64,000 bases of DNA from Heracleum sosnowskyi (taxonomy: Eukaryota; Streptophyta; Magnoliopsida; Apiales; Apiaceae), in contig CM061242.1 in the NCBI GenBank assembly GCA_030848705.1, positions 63,871,064 to 63,935,063 on the forward strand. Direction: 5' to 3'. The translations under genes and the position numbers were made by a program. Of the stretch, positions 1-8,501 are shown one piece after another; within the stretch, counting starts at the first letter, position 1; each line of letters opens with the position of its first letter. The notes below the pieces were generated by a model that searched no databases, was not told the origin of the DNA, and saw only the letters and a program-made list of their open reading frames with translations.

Positions 1-1422
1 CAACAAAAACTGTAGTAGCCATTAGTACGAATCGAGAAGAAAAATCAAAGAAACTGATTCAAAAGAGTTTGTGTGTAGAAAAGTGTTTGTGAATATGCTT
101 GTGTGACAATTGATGTGTGTTGGAGTAAGATGTGAAAAGTTTTGACGAAGGTGTGTGTATTGTATAAATGGAAAATTCAAAATTAAAAACTGAACAGTTT
201 TTAATCATTAATACACAACTGTCTTACTCCGTTAACTGTGTTAGTGGGACACGTGGCATACATGCAATGACTGACAGCAAATAATTGACAGTTTTCAATA
301 CGCATGCGTAGTAAAAACAGCAATAATTACCGTATGTTACACTTTTCTAGGCATTAACCTCTCTCCTCTGTTCAAAAACATCCTTGAACAACTGTCCAAT
401 CATACTCTTTTTAAATTTTCAAAACAAATGTCTTTTTCTCAAAATTATAATATGTCTGAAACCAACAAAATTTATTTTAACCATCAGAGATTAAAATTAA
501 ATTACCTCGGCGTAGAGTACACAAATCATTTGTGTTTATCAATTCTCCTCCTTTATACATAAACTCTTTTCACAAACTGTACAGGTGTGTGTATTTGTGT
601 GTGACTTAGCAGAGTTTACTGAATATAAATATTTAGACCATCTCAAAGTGCATAAAATCCACAAACTAAAAGCAGTAATAACTGGTTGCCTAAACTCTCA
701 TGTATAAAATAAAATCTGATTCGTATGTCTAAACTCTGTATACTGATATCCTTTCATTTGGATATATCTTTTATTTTTCACCCCCTTTCTATATATGCTT
801 TCATATATATTTTTAATTAAATTTTTTTTTTTTTTATTATTTTTCCAGTAATCAGTGGTTGGCACTAGTCACCAAAAATCAAAGATTTTAGCCCTTATTT
901 CATACAATAAGTTCCTAGATCTTCCTAGGCACAACATGATCTCAAAGGAATTTGTGCTCTTTTTGGCATCTTTTGATTTGAGGGTGAATTATTTGCAATT
1001 AATAATCAGAGTTTAGACTTTTCATCAGTTAATACAATTAATTTATGAGAGAAAATGCAAACAGCTAATACAATCTCAGTGTATAGGATCAATAAACTAA
1101 GAGATGCTATAAATATAGAGACAGTATCATGCTGTGTAAAATTTCTGCACATTTTGTAATCAGAGTTTATAATACTTAGAAGGATTCATGATTACTTACT
1201 GAAAATCATGCTTCATACATTTTTCTTCATCGGTCCATGTGGTTCAGACAAAATTACAATCAGAGTATAACATTAGACTGTAACTATCAGAGTATAACTG
1301 TCAGAGTATGACTAACAGAGTTTACTTATCAGAGTTTAACATGCTGGTGCAGATAACAGTTAACACATTCAAAGAATCATGAACATAAAATCATGTATAG
1401 AGTTTGAATCTAACCAGCATCT
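1..1422 (-). other. Non-coding 3' internal region of element D
   Basis: No supported gene. This is the part of element D downstream of pol; no LTR matching 7163-7704 is recognisable, so the element extends past the window. It is AT-rich, with a T-run near 823-837. Between 1005 and 1345 it contains at least six copies of TCAGAGTTT or TCAGAGTAT, the motif also found in this element's coding and LTR parts. Confidence 0.6.
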
Positions 1423-4400
1423 CTAGTCAAAACCAGAGATCATTCCAAGTTCATTTACCAGCCTTGTAAAGATAGCTTCACTCAAAGGTTTGGTGAAGAT
1501 ATCTGCAAGCTGTTGGTCTGTAGATACAAAATGAAGTTCAATATCTCCTTCTTCCACATGTTCCCTGATAAAATGATATCTTATGCTGATGTGCTTGGTC
1601 ATGGAGTGCTGTACTGGATTACCTGTCATAGCAATAGCACTTTGATTATCACAGTAAATAGGTATTTTAGAGTACCTTAATCCATAGTCCAGCAACTGAT
1701 TCTTCATCCAAAGAATTTGTGCACAACAACTACCAGCAGCTATATACTCTGCTTCTGCAGTGGATGTAGAAATTGATTTCTGTTTCTTGCTATACCAAGA
1801 AACCAATCTGTCACCTAAGAATTGACAGCTTCCACTTGTACTTTTTCTGTCTATCTTACAGCCTGCAAAATCTGCATCAGAGTAACTAATTAGCTTAAAC
1901 TCTGATTCTCTAGGATACCACAAACCCAAGGTTATGGTTCCTTTGAGATATTTGAAAATCCTTTTTACAGCTGTTAGATGAGGCTCTCTGGGATCTGCTT
2001 GAAATCTTGCACAAAGACATGTTGCATACATGATATCAGGTCTACTTGCAGTAAGATACAGTAAAGACCCTATCATTCCTCTGTAATTTGTCATATCTAC
2101 TGAGGTTCCTGTGTCTTTGTCTAGCTTTGTTGCTGTAGCCATGGGAGTTATAGCAGATGAACTATCAAGCATACCAAATTTCTTAAGAAGATTTCTAGTA
2201 TATTTTGCTTGATTGATAAAAATACCATCATCTGTTTGCTTGACCTGTAAGCCTAGAAAATAACTAAGCTCTCCCATCATGCTCATTTGATACCTGGATT
2301 GCATAAGCTTTGCAAACTTCTTACAAAGTTTGTCATTAGTAGATCCAAAGATAATATCATCTACATAAATTTGAACTAAAAGCAAATCATCACCAGAATT
2401 GAAATAAAACAAGGTTTTATCAATTGTACCTCTTGTGAACCCACTTTCTAAAAGAAATTGAGCAAGAGTTTCATACCATGCTCTTGGTGCTTGCTTTAGT
2501 CCATATAATGCCTTGTCAAGCCTGTAGACATAATCTGGATGCTTGGGATCTACAAATCCTGGTGGTTGTTCAACAAACACTTCTTCTTCAAGCTTCCCAT
2601 TGAGAAAAGCACTTTTTACATCCATCTGAAAGACTTTAAACTTCTTGTGTGCAGCATAGGCCAGAAAAATTCTTATGGCTTCCAATCTTGCAACTGGAGC
2701 AAAGGTTTCATCATAGTCAATCCCTTCCTGTTGTGAATAACCTTTAGCCACAAGTCTAGCCTTGTTTCTTGTAATAACACCTTCACTGTCAGTCTTGTTT
2801 CTGAAAACCCACTTTGTACCTACTATTGATCTATTCTTTGGTCTAGGTACAAGTGTCCAGACTTCATTTCTTTCAAATTCATTTAACTCTTCTTGCATTG
2901 CTGTAATCCAATTAGCATCTTGAAGAGCTTCCTCCACTTTCTTTGGTTCTGTTTGAGACAAGAAAGCATGATACAGACACTCATTATTTGTTGCACTTCT
3001 AGTTCTCACACTAGCATCAGGATCTCCAATTATGAGATCAGGTGTGTGTGCCTGTGTCCACTTTCTTGCTGTTGGTAAGTGGTTTCTTGCATCATTATTG
3101 GATCCTCCCCCTTGATCCATGCTTTCCTGATTCATATGTTGACTTTCTGCAGTATCTGAGGCTCCCCCTGAATTGGATGGCTCAGAGTTTGAACTGTCAG
3201 AGTTTGAATCAGTTTCCTCAACTGACTCACTTGCTGTGTCTTGTTGAGCTTCTTCACGCTCCCCCTCAACTGGTTCTCTATTTTGTTCAATTTGAGAATT
3301 TCCAGTTTCTCCAGTATTTATCAGTAGAGGTTCAGAGTATGCTTCGACAGAGTTTGTCAGAACCGCTTCATCAGAGTTTGTTGGTACTGCTTCATCAGAG
3401 TTTACATCATCAGAGAGTAAACCTTCATTTTCAAAACGCAGTTGATCATATCCATCTAAGTCATCAAGTCCAGTTATTTTCTTGTCATCAAATGACACAT
3501 GTATGGATTCCATGATCACTTTAGTTATCAGATTGTAGACTCTGAATGATTTTGTTGACAATGGATAACCAACAAAGATTCCTTCATCAGCTTTTAACTC
3601 GAACTTAGTCAACTGTTCAGGATGAGTCTTCAACACAAAGCATTTGCATCCAAATATATGAAAATATTTCAAATTTGGCTTCTTATTTTTCACCATCTCA
3701 TATGGTGTTTTCCCATGCTTGTTGATCAATGTTGCATTCTGAGTAAAACAAGCAGTTTGAACAGCTTCTGCCCAGAAATAGGTTGGTAACTTTGCTTCAT
3801 CAAGCATTGTTCTGGCAGCTTCAATTAAAGTTCTGTTCTTTCTTTCAACTACACCATTTTGCTGTGGAGTTCCAGGTGCAGAAAATTCTTGTTTCACTCC
3901 TCTTTCCTTGCAGAAAGCTTCCATAATTGAGTTTCTGAATTCAGTTCCATTATCACTCCTTATAATTTTGACTTTGTGCTGTGATCCTTTGTCCAGTAGA
4001 TTTACATGATCCAACAGAGTTTGAGCAGTTTCATCCTTCTTTGATAAGAAATATACCCATGTATATCTAGTATATTCATCAACAATTACTAGAGCATATT
4101 TCTTTCTACCCATAGACATCACATTCACTGGTCCAAAGAGATCAACATGTAGAAGATGATAAGGTTCCACTACTGAAGATTCAGATTTGCTCTTGAAAGA
4201 TGACTTCCTTTGCTTGGCCTTTTGACAAGAATCACATAGGCCATCTAGACTGAGTATTGATTTTGGGAGTCCCCTTACAAGATCCTTTCTTATAAGCTCA
4301 TTTATGTTGTTCAAATTGAGATGAGAGAGCTTCTTATGCCAATTCCAACTCTCTTCATTTGACATTTTTGCAGTCAGACACACTGTTCTTCCATCAGAGT

Positions 4401-4755
4401 TTGTTACCAAACTTGCTTCATAAATGTTGTTGTGCCTGTGTCCAACTAGAACAACTTTTCCAGTAGATTTACTGATAACTTCACAGTATTCAGTATGAAA
4501 ATCTACATGGTTTCCTCTGTCACAGATTTGACTCACAGATAGCAGATTATGCTTGAGTCCTGAGACTAGAGCTACATTCGTGATGATGACACTTCCAAGA
4601 TTAATATTGCCATATCCCAGAGTGTGTCCTATGTTGCCATCTCCATAGGAAACCTTTGGGCCAGCCTTCTCCTTAAAGTCTGATAGCAGGGCCTTATTTC
4701 CAGTCATATGACCTGAGCATCCACTGTCCAAGATAAGTGTGCTCTCTTTTATACC
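1423..4755 (-). CDS. pol: Copia Pol polyprotein (protease, integrase, RT, RNase H) of element D
   Basis: About 1,110 codons, open throughout. From the N-terminus I see the protease site in ILDSGCSGHMTG, the GAG-pre-integrase HHCC zinc region (WNWHKKLSHLN ... CDSCQKAKQ), integrase core with LHVDLFGPVN, SDNGTEFRN and NGVVERKNRTL supplying the D-D-E residues, RT with the YVDD catalytic motif (IYVDDIIFGS), and RNase H with YSDADFAGCKIDRKS and the terminal DIFTKPL block. No ATG starts this frame near the protease; the frame opens right after a TTGTTTGTGATTGCAG sequence that looks like a 3' splice site at 4756. I infer it is translated as a Gag-Pol fusion from spliced RNA. Product: enzymes that process the polyprotein, copy element RNA to DNA in the virus-like particle, and integrate it. 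Confidence 0.93.
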   Translation of the reverse strand, partial: GIKESTLILDSGCSGHMTGNKALLSDFKEKAGPKVSYGDGNIGHTLGYGNINLGSVIITNVALVSGLKHNLLSVSQICDRGNHVDFHTEYCEVISKSTGKVVLVGHRHNNIYEASLVTNSDGRTVCLTAKMSNEESWNWHKKLSHLNLNNINELIRKDLVRGLPKSILSLDGLCDSCQKAKQRKSSFKSKSESSVVEPYHLLHVDLFGPVNVMSMGRKKYALVIVDEYTRYTWVYFLSKKDETAQTLLDHVNLLDKGSQHKVKIIRSDNGTEFRNSIMEAFCKERGVKQEFSAPGTPQQNGVVERKNRTLIEAARTMLDEAKLPTYFWAEAVQTACFTQNATLINKHGKTPYEMVKNKKPNLKYFHIFGCKCFVLKTHPEQLTKFELKADEGIFVGYPLSTKSFRVYNLITKVIMESIHVSFDDKKITGLDDLDGYDQLRFENEGLLSDDVNSDEAVPTNSDEAVLTNSVEAYSEPLLINTGETGNSQIEQNREPVEGEREEAQQDTASESVEETDSNSDSSNSEPSNSGGASDTAESQHMNQESMDQGGGSNNDARNHLPTARKWTQAHTPDLIIGDPDASVRTRSATNNECLYHAFLSQTEPKKVEEALQDANWITAMQEELNEFERNEVWTLVPRPKNRSIVGTKWVFRNKTDSEGVITRNKARLVAKGYSQQEGIDYDETFAPVARLEAIRIFLAYAAHKKFKVFQMDVKSAFLNGKLEEEVFVEQPPGFVDPKHPDYVYRLDKALYGLKQAPRAWYETLAQFLLESGFTRGTIDKTLFYFNSGDDLLLVQIYVDDIIFGSTNDKLCKKFAKLMQSRYQMSMMGELSYFLGLQVKQTDDGIFINQAKYTRNLLKKFGMLDSSSAITPMATATKLDKDTGTSVDMTNYRGMIGSLLYLTASRPDIMYATCLCARFQADPREPHLTAVKRIFKYLKGTITLGLWYPRESEFKLISYSDADFAGCKIDRKSTSGSCQFLGDRLVSWYSKKQKSISTSTAEAEYIAAGSCCAQILWMKNQLLDYGLRYSKIPIYCDNQSAIAMTGNPVQHSMTKHISIRYHFIREHVEEGDIELHFVSTDQQLADIFTKPLSEAIFTRLVNELGMISGFD

Positions 4756-5860
4756 CTGCAATCACAAACAAACACTAAGTGTTAGTTTTAAGGACCCAGA
4801 CTTGCTTGGATCCTTTGTCTTTCTTAACAGTGTTAGTTTTTGCAGCGGAATTACTATCAACAGAGTTTAAACTAACATTGTCAGACTTTACACTTGCAGA
4901 GTTTGCTCTAACCCATTTCAGATTGGGTTTTAGCTCATAATAGTTGTGATAAATAGCATGATAACTCTTGTAAGTATAAATGGAATGCCAAGTGCTCCCA
5001 CAGTGTGTGCATAAAGTCTGTGGTCTAACCCTAACATAATCATTCTTTACTCCTGATGTAGAAGGTAAAGAATTGATATTTTTATTCTTTGTGCAGTAAT
5101 TAGCAAGATGATTAGAACTACCACAATTATAACATGTTTTCCTTGGAGCAGCAGCATTAGGCAAATGATTATTTCTTTTGTTTATGCCTATCTTTCCATT
5201 CCTATTCTTCTTGGATCCTTTTGGTTTCATGGCAGATTTTACCTCTTTGAGCTTATGATTGAACTGTTTTCCTGTCATCAAACCAACATTAACCTGTTTT
5301 TCACAAGTTTTTACTGGCTTTCTAACAGCTTCTCTTTCCATAAGTTTTTCTGTTATAATATTTTCCTGTCTTTCACAGGCTTCATCTGATTCCATATCAG
5401 CTTCTCTTATTACAACAGATTTTAACTTATTGGCTTCTGGAACAAATATCACAGGTTTAAGTTGTGGTTTAACCTTAACCTTGTCTTTAAACCGAAGTTC
5501 ATCATTTTCACAATAGCCTAAACCTACAGAATCTGTCTGAAACACTTGATGAGTGTCTCTTCCAGAATCTGTCCAAGTCTTGATTATTTTTCTTTCTTTT
5601 TCTAGATCAGATTCTAATTGCTTATATCTTTTGAGCAACTCATGTTCTACATAAACAGCATCATCTCTTTCTTTTTGAATCTGCTTCATATTTTCAAGTT
5701 CTCCTTCAAGAAACTTGTTTCTATCTTTAAGACTAAGATTCTCAGCTTTAATTCTCTCATTCTCTAAAGTCTGATCCCTATAGCTAACATGTACGCTTTT
5801 CAGATATACTCTTAACTCGGATATATTATCAGTATCATAAGCATAAGTAGTTAGGGGTAC
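4756..5860 (-). other. Candidate retained intron between gag and pol, element D
   Basis: On the minus strand the 5' end reads AAG/GTACCCCTAAC and the 3' end reads CTAACACTTAG, a T-rich run, then ATTGCAG/GGTATA. Donor and acceptor both fall between whole codons, so removal joins the Gag frame to the protease frame without a stop. CTAAC matches the plant branch-point consensus. Retention gives the 774-aa Gag. Element A has the same donor sequence GTACCC and the same layout; element B lacks the segment exactly. Splicing itself is inferred. Confidence 0.7.
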
Positions 5861-7099
5861 CTTATTTTCAGATGATTCAGTCTCATCTCTGACAGTTGCC
5901 ATAAGAGCATAATTTTCTCCATCATCAGAGTCTGAAGTATCTGCCCAGTCTTTGCCTTTAGAGATGAGTGCTTTCTCAGATTTGCCTTTCTTGCACTCTG
6001 GGGCATAGTGACCCATCTCCTTACACCTGTAGCACTGGATTTCAGATTTATCCTTCTTGCCAGACTTGGTCTCCCTTCCATCAGACTTTCTAAAACTTTT
6101 CCTTTCAGAGTTTGAATCTTTCCTTGAGAATCTCTTTCCTTTCTTGAAGTTCTTGAATTCCATCTTCTTGAAAGTCTTCACCATTAAAGCAGCCATCTTC
6201 ATCATCTCTTCTTCATCATCCTCAGAATCAGAAGCTTCATCAGAGTTTGAGTCATCATCAGAGTTTGATGACTCACTTTCAGATTTAATAACTAAAGCCT
6301 TTCCCTTGGCTTTCTTTCTTGAAGATTCCTTCTTAATGGGCTTCTCCTCAACTTTGAGAGCAACAGATTTTGTCTTTTTACTCAATCTTCTATTCCTTTG
6401 TTCTATCTCCAGTTCATGAGTTTTCAACAACCCATAGATTTCATCAAGATCTGTATCAGCAAGCTCATAATTATCTCTTATTGTGGTTGTCTTTAAATCC
6501 CACTTTTCAGGTAGAGATAACAGAAACTTGAGATTAGACTCTTCAAGCTCATATTCTTTATCAACCAGAGACAGATCATTCAATAGTTTGCAAAATCTGT
6601 CATAAGTCTCAGTCAAGGTTTCATTAGGTCTTGAATCAAAGTGCTCATACTCCTGTGTGAGTATTGTCTTTCTGTTCTTCTTAATAGCACCTGTTCCCTG
6701 GCATCTGACTTCTAAAGCATCCCATATCTCTTTGGCAGTCTTGCAGCCAATTACTCTGTTAGACATAACATTATCTAAAGCACTGTGGAGAAGATGTCTA
6801 ACCTTTGCATCTTTTGCAATTGATGAGATGTCCTCAGGAGTCATATCTTTCTTTTCCTTTGGAACAGTCTTTTGTTCTTGACCATCAACAACAGGGGACA
6901 ATTTAGTCGGCATATGAGGACCATCATAGATTCTGTCAAGGTATTCTGGATCTGTAGCCTCCAGAAACATGGTCATCTTCACCTTCCAAATCGGATACTC
7001 TACTGGCCTGAGTATTGGAACCCTGATTGTTTCATATCGACTCACAGAATTAGGCTTAACCTGTTCAGCCTTGGGACCAGTTTGATTTTCTTCAGACAT
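4775..7099 (-). CDS. gag: Long Gag protein of element D (774 aa)
   Basis: Starts at the first ATG after the primer site (7099). Residues 1-250 carry the DUF4219/UBN2-type copia capsid region (PIWKVKMTMFLEA; KEIWDALEVRCQG). A serine/aspartate-rich acidic stretch follows, then a CX2CX4HX4C zinc knuckle (CYRCKEMGHYAPEC), a predicted coiled coil (ENERIKAENLSLKDRNKFLE) and a second knuckle (CYNCGSSNHLANYC). A third, degenerate cluster (CTHCGSTWH) lies near residue 695. The reading frame stops at TAG 4775, 20 bases before the pol frame. Its C-terminal 361 codons coincide with the candidate intron at 4756-5860, so a shorter one-knuckle Gag joined to Pol is the expected spliced product. Serine-aspartate codons here carry the repeated AACTCTGA motif. 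Confidence 0.92.
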   Translation of the reverse strand: MSEENQTGPKAEQVKPNSVSRYETIRVPILRPVEYPIWKVKMTMFLEATDPEYLDRIYDGPHMPTKLSPVVDGQEQKTVPKEKKDMTPEDISSIAKDAKVRHLLHSALDNVMSNRVIGCKTAKEIWDALEVRCQGTGAIKKNRKTILTQEYEHFDSRPNETLTETYDRFCKLLNDLSLVDKEYELEESNLKFLLSLPEKWDLKTTTIRDNYELADTDLDEIYGLLKTHELEIEQRNRRLSKKTKSVALKVEEKPIKKESSRKKAKGKALVIKSESESSNSDDDSNSDEASDSEDDEEEMMKMAALMVKTFKKMEFKNFKKGKRFSRKDSNSERKSFRKSDGRETKSGKKDKSEIQCYRCKEMGHYAPECKKGKSEKALISKGKDWADTSDSDDGENYALMATVRDETESSENKVPLTTYAYDTDNISELRVYLKSVHVSYRDQTLENERIKAENLSLKDRNKFLEGELENMKQIQKERDDAVYVEHELLKRYKQLESDLEKERKIIKTWTDSGRDTHQVFQTDSVGLGYCENDELRFKDKVKVKPQLKPVIFVPEANKLKSVVIREADMESDEACERQENIITEKLMEREAVRKPVKTCEKQVNVGLMTGKQFNHKLKEVKSAMKPKGSKKNRNGKIGINKRNNHLPNAAAPRKTCYNCGSSNHLANYCTKNKNINSLPSTSGVKNDYVRVRPQTLCTHCGSTWHSIYTYKSYHAIYHNYYELKPNLKWVRANSASVKSDNVSLNSVDSNSAAKTNTVKKDKGSKQVWVLKTNT

Positions 7100-7146
7100 G
7101 ATTATTACTGTGATTGAATCGTAAAACTGTATATATTAAACAGCCT

Positions 7147-7160
7147 TGGCTCTGATACCA
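7147..7160 (-). other. Primer-binding site, element D (initiator Met tRNA)
   Basis: The minus strand reads TGGTATCAGAGCC two bases after the LTR end; TGGTATCAGAGC is complementary to the 3' end of plant initiator Met tRNA, the usual primer of copia elements. Confidence 0.9.
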
Positions 7161-7162
7161 AT

Positions 7163-7704
7163 TGTTAGGTCGAATACACAATATAATCAAGTATGTATAT
7201 GAGAATAACAATCAAGAACACTTTATAAATCAACAAACTGTAATTATATTAACAGTTTCTCTCTTAGTGATGTTAATGAATCACAAAAAGCTAGGTTACA
7301 AGAATAATATATTCAATGTTCGCGTATCCCTTCTAGGGATAACCTATCTGTGTTTATATAGTACACAGCTACATACAATCCTTATCTAATTGATACTCCT
7401 ATAAATTAGCTATACAATTATTATCAATTAAGGATTGCTTCAGTCTTCCGTCCAGTCTCCTTAGCTGTATCAATATATTCTGCTTCTTTCCATCTTCAGA
7501 ATATATTGCTTCTAGAATCTTTATCTTTGCACCGACAGCTAAGTCAACTATCACCCTGTCAGACTTTATCAAACTCTGACCGGCTTCCATGTAAACTCTT
7601 CACCCAGTCAGACTTTATCAAACTCTGACTGGCTTCTATGTAAACTCTGATATGTACCTGGTACTTAAACACTGATGAACAAACGTCAACAATTATATCT
7701 AACA
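7163..7704 (-). repeat. 5' LTR of element D (542 bp)
   Basis: On the minus strand it begins TGTTAGATATAATTG and ends GACCTAACA, giving matched TGTTAG/CTAACA termini, and is followed by the primer site. It contains a 49-bp tandem repeat (7558-7599 and 7607-7648). Each unit holds an inverted pair GTCAGACTTT/AAACTCTGAC, which is the element's dispersed motif in both orientations. Confidence 0.88.
7351..7360 (-). promoter_or_regulatory. Candidate TATA box in LTR of element D
   Basis: The minus strand reads CTATATAAACA about 190 bp before the LTR end, the right region for an LTR promoter. Based on sequence match only. Confidence 0.5.
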
Positions 7705-8501
7705 TTAAGTTTCTGTCTTTTTTTTTATATCTATTTCTTCTGTCTTGATTTTTAGATATTTGTACAACTGCTTCTGACTTGGAATGACTATGCAAAATGA
7801 ATTGCAATGACTTTCGGGATGAATCTGTCCTGATTGGGCATGACTATCAATTTGAACCTCTATGAATTTCGGTATGACTGTAAATGAACTACCATGACAA
7901 TCGGGATGACTGTCATTTATATTACAATGACAATTGATATGACTATTATGAATAGTCATACCAGTTCATTTCCAAAGTCATAATAGTATAACTTATTTCT
8001 AATGTAATTAACTTATCAATTAATTTAAGGAATAATTTAATTCAACTAGAATTAAATTATTGATCAAATAAACTATTGATTTAGTTAATTAAAAGAGAAA
8101 TTAATTCAACTTCTTGAAAGCAGAATCATCCTTTGAACCACTGAATGTAATGACGAACTTCCACTAAATGATGTTGACACTCTATGTATTGTCTGGTTCA
8201 TGAGTGACTAACTGCAATGACTGTTCTTCATCTTTTGACTTTAAGTTGTGGTTCTTTTTATTTTCCCTTTAACAAACTATGTAATATGTACACTTGATGT
8301 CACACTGTTGAAATCTTTGTCACTTAAAATAGATCCACTTTCTTGAATACTTCACTGAGGCTTGATCAAATAAATGAACTTCTTTAAATGTAGAATTACT
8401 TCAAGTTTGTAGATTGACTTTAACCTTCATTTTCTTGACTGATATTATCTTCTGAGATTCTTGTGACAGTTTAACTTATTATTTACTTATTACATTCTTG
8501 T
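7705..8501. other. Non-coding remnant, probably 3' region of element C
   Basis: Between element D's LTR and the end of element C's pol. I see no gene and no LTR ends. The stretch 7780-7960 is rich in irregular repeats of ATGACT and ATGACA (for example CAATGACTTTCGGGATGA, GGCATGACTATCA, CGGGATGACTGTCA), similar in style to the dispersed motifs of the other copia elements here. Confidence 0.45.

Larger units (their letters stand above)
1423..7704 (-). mobile_element. Ty1/copia (Sirevirus-like) retrotransposon D, 5' LTR to pol, partial
   Basis: Reading on the minus strand the order is LTR (7704 to 7163), initiator-Met primer site, gag, pol, then a long non-coding tail running off the left end of the window. 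The order protease, integrase, RT, RNase H is copia-type, and the RT and RNase H blocks (for example MSMMGEL and DIFTKPL) resemble the Sirevirus/Maximus lineage. Gag and Pol are both open, so this is the best preserved element here and may be recent. The 3' LTR and second target-site copy are not in the window, so age and insertion site cannot be read. The five bases next to the 5' LTR are TTAAG. Confidence 0.9.

Noticed and set aside
3042..3515. Plus-strand ORFs opposite pol of element D (and similar ones across gag, ORF3)
   Set aside because: They lie antisense to well supported coding sequence, have low-complexity composition and match no family; they are shadows.
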